Source: Planctomycetota bacterium
GTDB taxonomy: Bacteria; Planctomycetota; Phycisphaerae; Phycisphaerales; UBA1924
DNA: 34,204 bases
Direction of reading: 5' to 3'
Assembly (NCBI GenBank): GCA_017303555.1
Contig: JAFLCN010000032.1
Coordinates: forward strand, 1 to 34,204
Part shown: positions 29,809 through 34,204 of the stretch, piece after piece
How positions within the stretch are numbered: the first letter of the stretch is position 1
How the letters are laid out: every line of letters begins with the position of its first letter
The notes under the pieces: generated by a model
The model's input: only the letters and a program-made list of their open reading frames with translations
What the model was told of the DNA's origin: nothing
The model's database searches: none
Program-made: the position numbers and the translations under genes

Positions 29809-32800
29809 CTAAACGTTGAAGTACTTCGCCTCCGGATGATGCACCACGATCGCGCTCGTGCTCTGTTCCGGATCGATCTGCCAGTTTTCGGTGAGCACGC
29901 AGCCGATGCGTTCGGGCTGGAGCAGACGGAAGAGCTTCTCCTGATCGCTCATTTCGGGGCACGCCGGGTAGCCGAAGGAATAGCGGCTGCCTCGATAGTG
30001 CTGCGTAAAGAGCTCTTTGACGCGGGGCGAATCGTCGTTGGCGATGCCGAGCTCCTGGCGGATGCGCTTGTGCCACATCTCGGCGAGGGCCTCCGCGCTC
30101 TCGACGCCGATGCCGTGGAGATAGAGGTAGTTGGTGTAGTCGTTCTTCTGGAAGAGTTCCTGCGCGGCTTCGCTGGCCTTCTTGCCCATCGTCACGCAGT
30201 GGAACGCCACGATGTCGCGCTCGCCCGATTCGATCGGGCGGAAGAAATCGCTGATGCAGAGGCGTTTCTTGTCGGGCTGACGCGGGAACGTGAATCGCTC
30301 GATCTCACGCGAGTGATCCTGCGGATCGAAGATGACAAGGTCGTTCTTGTCCGCGTTGCACGGGAAGTAGCCGTAGACCGCCGCGGGCAAAAGGATCTTC
30401 TCGCGCTTGCACTTTTCCTTGAGCGCTTCGAACACGGGCAGCACTTTGTCTTCGATGAGCGCGTCGTACTCGGATTCGCTCATCGCGCCCTTTTTCATCT
30501 GCCACTGGCCGCGGAAGAGCGCGACGGGGTTGATGAAGGGGAAAATCTGGTCGAGGTTCAGGCCTTCCGCGACGCGCGTGCCCCAGAACGGCGCCTTGGG
30601 AATCGCAACGGTCGTGGAAACCGATGACCGCACGAATTCCTGCGTCGCGGCGGGGAGGCCGCCGCCATCTTTGTCGGCGGAATTGATCGCCGCGAGCTTG
30701 GCGATGCGGGTCTGATTGATTGCTTCTTCGGCCTTGGAGCGCTTGCCGAGACGGTCTTCGATCTCGGTCGCGAGCGAATCCATCTTGCCGGACATGATCA
30801 TGTCCATCGTGCGGAGGCCTTCGAAGGCGTCCTTGCCGTAGAAGCACTCGCCCTTGTACTGGGAGCGCAGGTGGCTTTCGCAGTAGTGGCGCGTGAGAGC
30901 CGCGCCGCCGAGGATGAGCGGAACATCGAGCCCGATGCCGTTCATCTCGACGATGTTCTCTTCCATCACGTTCACGCTCTTGACGAGCAGTCCGGAGAGA
31001 CCGATCGCATCGGCCTTGTGCTGCTTGAACGCCTCGACGATCGCGCCGATCGGCTGCTTGATGCCGATGTTGAAAACCTTATAGCCGTTGTTGGTGAGGA
31101 TGATGTCGACCAGGTTCTTGCCGATGTCGTGCACGTCGCCCTTCACCGTTGCGAGCACGATCTTGCCTTTGTCCGAGCCTTGCACGCGCTCCATCAGGGG
31201 CTCGAGCTGCGCGACGGCCATCTTCATGACTTCCGCGCTCTGGAGCACGAACGGCAACTGCATCTTGCCCGAGCCGAAGAGCTCGCCGACGGTCTTCATG
31301 CCCTCGAGCAGGTGATCGTTGATGATCGCCAGCGGCTTGTACTTCTGGAGCGCAGCATCGAGGCACTCTTTGAGGCCTTGTTTCTCGCCATCGATGATGT
31401 GCGAGCGCATGCGCTCCTCAACCGGAAGATCGGCGAGCGACTTCTTCTGCACTTTCGCCGTCTGTGCGTCCTTGAAGAACTCGATGAACGCCTGCAGTGG
31501 GTCGAAATCTTCGGGCTTGCCCGCGGGTACGCCCGTGCCCCCGGCCGCCTTCGAACGCCGGTCGTAAATGAGATCGAGCGTCGCCTGCCAGTGCGCCGGA
31601 TCAATCTTGTTGCTCGGCAGAATCTTGCTCGCGTGCACGATCGCGCCGGTCAGGCCCGCTTCGCGAAGCTCGTGCAGGAACGCGGAGTTCAGCACCACGC
31701 GCGCAACCGGATTGAGACCGAAACTCACGTTCGAAAGCCCGACGATGCTCTGGCTCTCCGGGAACGCCGCACTGATCTTCTTGATGCCCTCGATCAGTTC
31801 GAGCGCCGACCGCCGGTCGCTCTCCATACCCGTCGAGATCGGCAGCACCAGCGGATCAAACATCACATCGCTCGGGTCCATGCCGAATTTCTCGGTTGCC
31901 CGTTTGAATCCTCGCGCCGCGATCGAGAGCTTGCGTTCGGCCGTGCGCGCCATCGAAGCCTGCTTGTCCTCGTCAATCGAGCCGATCAAAATCGCCGAGC
32001 CATACGTGCGGCACATCTCCAGAATCTGATCAAACTTCTCTTCGCCGTCTTCGAAGTTCGCCGAGTTCACGATGCATTTGCCGCCCGCGTGCTTCAGCCC
32101 CGCCTCGATCGTCTTGATCTGCGTGCTGTCGATCATCAGCGGGGCATCCACCTGACGCACCACCCGCTTGACGATCTCTTCCATGTCGCGCACGTTGTCG
32201 CGGCCGGCGTAATCGACGTTCAGGTCCAGTACGTGCGCGCCCTCACGCACCTGCTCACGCGCCAGCGAGATGATGTCGTCCCAGGCTTCCTTTTCCAGCA
32301 ACGTCTTGAACGCGCGGCTGCCGCTCGCGTTCATCCGCTCGCCGACGATCAGGAACGAATTGTCCTGCCGATAGTCCGTCACGCTGTAAAGGCTCGTTGC
32401 GCCGGGCTTCGGGTTGTTCTTCGCGATCGTGTACGCCGGGCGCGATCCAACCGCTTCCGAAAGCAGCTTGATGTGCGCCGGCGTCGTGCCGCAGCAGCCG
32501 CCGACGATGTTCACGCCCGCCTCTTCGACGAACTTCAGCATCGCTTCGACAAACGGCTGCGGCTTCAGCGGATACTCCGTCTTCCCTTCATGCAGTACCG
32601 GAAGTCCCGCATTCGGCAGCACACTGACGCGGCGTTCCTCTCCGTTCAACGTCTTGCGGCCGCGCACATTCGCCCAGTTCTTGCCGAGCCAGTGCACATG
32701 CTCCGCCATCTCCGTCGGACCGGTCGCACAGTTCAGACCCAGCGACGTGATCGGATACTGCGCAAGCGCCGCGGCAGCCGTCTCGATCGACGACCCAAGC

Positions 32801-33408
32801 AGCATCGTCCCCGTCGTCTCGATCGTCACGCTACACAAGATCGGAATGTCCGCAGTCGTCTTTCCAACTTCATCAAGCGCCGCCAGACACGCCTCGATCG
32901 CGCACTTCACCTGCAGCAGATCCTGCGATGTCTCGATCATGAAGCAGTCGATCCCGCCCGCAATCATGCCGCGGCACTGCTCCCTGTACGAATCAAACAT
33001 TTCCGCCCAGTGCGTGTTCCCCAGCGTGATCAGCTTCGTTCCCGGCCCCATCGACCCCGCCACAAACCGGGGCTTGTCTTTCGTGCTGTGCTTGTCGCAC
33101 GCCGCTCTCGCCACTTCCGCGCCGCGCTTCGAAAGGTCGTAGCACTGCTCCGTCAGATCGAATTCGCTCAGAACGAGCTTGTTCGCGCCGAACGTGTCGG
33201 TCTCCACCACGTCCGCTCCCGCCTTCAGGTAATCCTCATGGATGTCCTGAATGACGTCCGGCCGCGATTTGACCAGGATGTCGGTGCAGTTCTCGCAGCC
33301 GCAGTAGTCCTTCTCGACCGAGAGATTTCGGGAGTAAATCTGCGTGCCCATGCCGCCGTCGAAGACGAGGACGCGTTTGGAGAGTTCCTGGAGAAAGCGG
33401 CTAGGCAT
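29809..33408 (-). CDS. metH: Cobalamin-dependent methionine synthase
   Basis: MetH moves methyl groups from methyltetrahydrofolate to homocysteine through methylcobalamin. The 1,199-residue product has all domains: homocysteine-binding (1-330; GGMGTQIY, GLNCATGP at about 226, GGCCGTTP at about 300, the zinc Cys), pterin-binding (from about 345; IVGERMNASGSRAF), B12 cap (about 640-735; LEGMKTVGELFGSGKMQLP), B12-binding (GDVHDIGKNLVDIIL, His at about 760) and the reactivation domain (about 900-1199; PFWGTRV, RYSFGYPACPE, HPEAKYF). ATG 33408 is chosen because upstream in-frame residues are not family-like. Active-site residues look intact. The leader holds two tandem hairpins and no recognisable B12 or SAM riboswitch. 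Confidence 0.97.
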   Translation of the reverse strand: MPSRFLQELSKRVLVFDGGMGTQIYSRNLSVEKDYCGCENCTDILVKSRPDVIQDIHEDYLKAGADVVETDTFGANKLVLSEFDLTEQCYDLSKRGAEVARAACDKHSTKDKPRFVAGSMGPGTKLITLGNTHWAEMFDSYREQCRGMIAGGIDCFMIETSQDLLQVKCAIEACLAALDEVGKTTADIPILCSVTIETTGTMLLGSSIETAAAALAQYPITSLGLNCATGPTEMAEHVHWLGKNWANVRGRKTLNGEERRVSVLPNAGLPVLHEGKTEYPLKPQPFVEAMLKFVEEAGVNIVGGCCGTTPAHIKLLSEAVGSRPAYTIAKNNPKPGATSLYSVTDYRQDNSFLIVGERMNASGSRAFKTLLEKEAWDDIISLAREQVREGAHVLDLNVDYAGRDNVRDMEEIVKRVVRQVDAPLMIDSTQIKTIEAGLKHAGGKCIVNSANFEDGEEKFDQILEMCRTYGSAILIGSIDEDKQASMARTAERKLSIAARGFKRATEKFGMDPSDVMFDPLVLPISTGMESDRRSALELIEGIKKISAAFPESQSIVGLSNVSFGLNPVARVVLNSAFLHELREAGLTGAIVHASKILPSNKIDPAHWQATLDLIYDRRSKAAGGTGVPAGKPEDFDPLQAFIEFFKDAQTAKVQKKSLADLPVEERMRSHIIDGEKQGLKECLDAALQKYKPLAIINDHLLEGMKTVGELFGSGKMQLPFVLQSAEVMKMAVAQLEPLMERVQGSDKGKIVLATVKGDVHDIGKNLVDIILTNNGYKVFNIGIKQPIGAIVEAFKQHKADAIGLSGLLVKSVNVMEENIVEMNGIGLDVPLILGGAALTRHYCESHLRSQYKGECFYGKDAFEGLRTMDMIMSGKMDSLATEIEDRLGKRSKAEEAINQTRIAKLAAINSADKDGGGLPAATQEFVRSSVSTTVAIPKAPFWGTRVAEGLNLDQIFPFINPVALFRGQWQMKKGAMSESEYDALIEDKVLPVFEALKEKCKREKILLPAAVYGYFPCNADKNDLVIFDPQDHSREIERFTFPRQPDKKRLCISDFFRPIESGERDIVAFHCVTMGKKASEAAQELFQKNDYTNYLYLHGIGVESAEALAEMWHKRIRQELGIANDDSPRVKELFTQHYRGSRYSFGYPACPEMSDQEKLFRLLQPERIGCVLTENWQIDPEQSTSAIVVHHPEAKYFNV

Positions 33409-33504
33409 GGGGCGGTCGTCCTTGGTTCCGGTAACAGCAGCGGGGGCGGACAGGAGCTGGAGGGGATCGGGAGTCGTTTCCCTGCCTCCGACTATATCCA
33501 TCCG

Positions 33505-33550
33505 TTCATCCGGATCAAAGGATGAAAGAATTGGTTCGAGTCTCCAATTC
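33505..33550 (-). other. Tandem hairpins in the metH leader
   Basis: Two perfect 7-bp stems one base apart: TTCATCC/GGATGAA (33505-33511 with 33520-33526, eight-base loop) and GAATTGG/CCAATTC (33528-33534 with 33544-33550, nine-base loop). They lie 97-142 bases before the metH ATG. They do not match cobalamin, SAM or SAH riboswitch consensus as I know them. Confidence 0.5.
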
Positions 33551-33599
33551 GGATCGGTCGAAGGCCGCCCGCGATGCCGAACGGTCTGGTACCAGCCCC

Positions 33600-33638
33600 A
33601 AAAAGACACCGGCCCGGCACGATCGTGCCGGGCCGGTG
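33600..33638 (-). terminator. Intrinsic terminator after rpmE
   Basis: A 32-base perfect palindrome (33607-33638): 14-bp GC-rich stem with loop GATC. On the minus strand it is followed by TCTTTTT. It ends rpmE and isolates metH. Confidence 0.92.
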
Positions 33639-33657
33639 GGTTGTACCTGCGAGAAAA

Positions 33658-34065
33658 TCAGGCGGTCGGGGCCGAATCAGCGGCCGGCTTGGCTTCGGCC
33701 GGGGCCGCTTCCGGAGCGGGCTTCGGAGCCGGCTTCTTGGGCTTGCTGGCGGCGGCAGCGGCCCGCGCGGCCTTGTTCGCGGCCCGCTCTTCGGCAGCAG
33801 CCTTGTCCGCGGCAGCGATCGCGGCCTTGCGCTCGGCTTCGGCCTTTTCCTTCTGCCCGAAGTAGCCCGTGGCGAACTTCTTCTGGAACTTCTCAACGCG
33901 CCCCGCCGAGTCCACAAACACATTCTTTCCCGTGAAGAACGGATGCGAGCCCGACCACACTTCGACGTGCATTTCCGGCACAGTCGCGCCAACAGTCATG
34001 ACGACCTGGCCGTTGTGGTAGACCTGACAGTTGTTGAAATAGCGGGGATGGATGTCGTTCTTCAT
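33658..34065 (-). CDS. rpmE: 50S ribosomal protein L31 with long basic-Ala tail
   Basis: L31 bridges the subunits. MKNDIHPRYFNNCQVYHNG, GATVPEMHVEVWSGSHPFFTG and FVDSAGRVEKFQKKF are the family core (about 65 residues). Only one Cys is present, so it is the zinc-free type. The remaining 60-70 residues are Ala/Lys/Pro/Glu-rich, roughly doubling the usual length (about 70). GAGG seven bases before ATG 34065 fixes the start. A TATCAT -10-like element lies at 34134-34129. The terminator behind it is one of the strongest in the window. Confidence 0.95.
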   Translation of the reverse strand: MKNDIHPRYFNNCQVYHNGQVVMTVGATVPEMHVEVWSGSHPFFTGKNVFVDSAGRVEKFQKKFATGYFGQKEKAEAERKAAIAAADKAAAEERAANKAARAAAAASKPKKPAPKPAPEAAPAEAKPAADSAPTA

Positions 34066-34204
34066 GGCAAACCTCGAAACAATTGCGGCGAAATCCGGGC
34101 CGACTCTTGCGCCCAGACCCGGGTCGAGATGATAGGCGCGAATTTTCCCGCCAACTCGCTTCTGGCGCCCGCAAGTGAAGCGGTTTGGGCTGGGGGGTGG
34201 GATG

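Noticed and set aside
30871..33525. Very long open frame antisense to metH
   Set aside because: It mirrors metH codons, is His/Arg/Leu-rich and has no family features; typical high-GC antisense shadow.

Overview
The window is high-GC, gene-dense bacterial chromosome. Gene content and style point to a planctomycete, most likely class Phycisphaerae. The pointers are C-terminal CxxC...CPECG zinc ribbons on small membrane proteins, lipid A and heptose genes (LpxK, HldE) beside a planctomycete-like gene order, a GspE/PilB ATPase fused to an FHA domain, a lone atpC, and an rpsP-trmD-rplS cluster without rimM. The lineage is inferred from sequence style, not from a search. No IS element, prophage, CRISPR array or rRNA gene was seen. 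Many genes are chained by 4-nt GTGA or ATGA overlaps.

Layout. 1-463 holds no convincing gene. 464-1543 (-) is an unrecognised protein. 1611-5780 (+) is a cluster: type III pantothenate kinase, a degenerate MnmE-like GTPase, a membrane-anchored TPR-like protein and an RluD-type pseudouridine synthase. serS (-) is followed by the FHA-GspE ATPase (+) and an omega-amidase-like nitrilase (-). 10197-13815 (+) is maf, a small membrane protein, lpxK and hldE, closed by a clear terminator at 13824-13850. On the minus strand lie trpF plus an alcohol dehydrogenase-like gene; rpsP, trmD and rplS, each followed or preceded by hairpins; tRNA-Leu(UAA); a Fur-family regulator with a His-Pro tail; a LuxR-type regulator; a large PpiD/SurA-like membrane protein; and rpsD. 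purF (+) follows.

23602-25780 is the most accessory-looking stretch: three tandem, translationally coupled, paralogous two-TM zinc-ribbon membrane proteins (+), whose last gene overlaps tail-to-tail with a ParDE-type toxin-antitoxin pair (-). After it come an MqnD-like gene, an FAH-family hydrolase and smpB (+), with a (CT)16 microsatellite just before the smpB start. Then come atpC (-), an orphan FecCD-type permease (+), a full-length cobalamin-dependent metH (-) and rpmE (-).

Most of the window is housekeeping: translation (serS, rpsP, trmD, rplS, rpsD, rpmE, smpB, tRNA-Leu, rluD), cofactor and one-carbon metabolism (coaX, metH, mqnD-like, purF, trpF) and envelope biogenesis (lpxK, hldE, PpiD-like). 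The observations most worth a second look are a candidate three-element attenuator before rplS, the zinc-ribbon paralogue trio, the degenerate MnmE-like protein beside a CoaX that lacks its first motif Asp, the FHA-GspE fusion, and the CT microsatellite at smpB.
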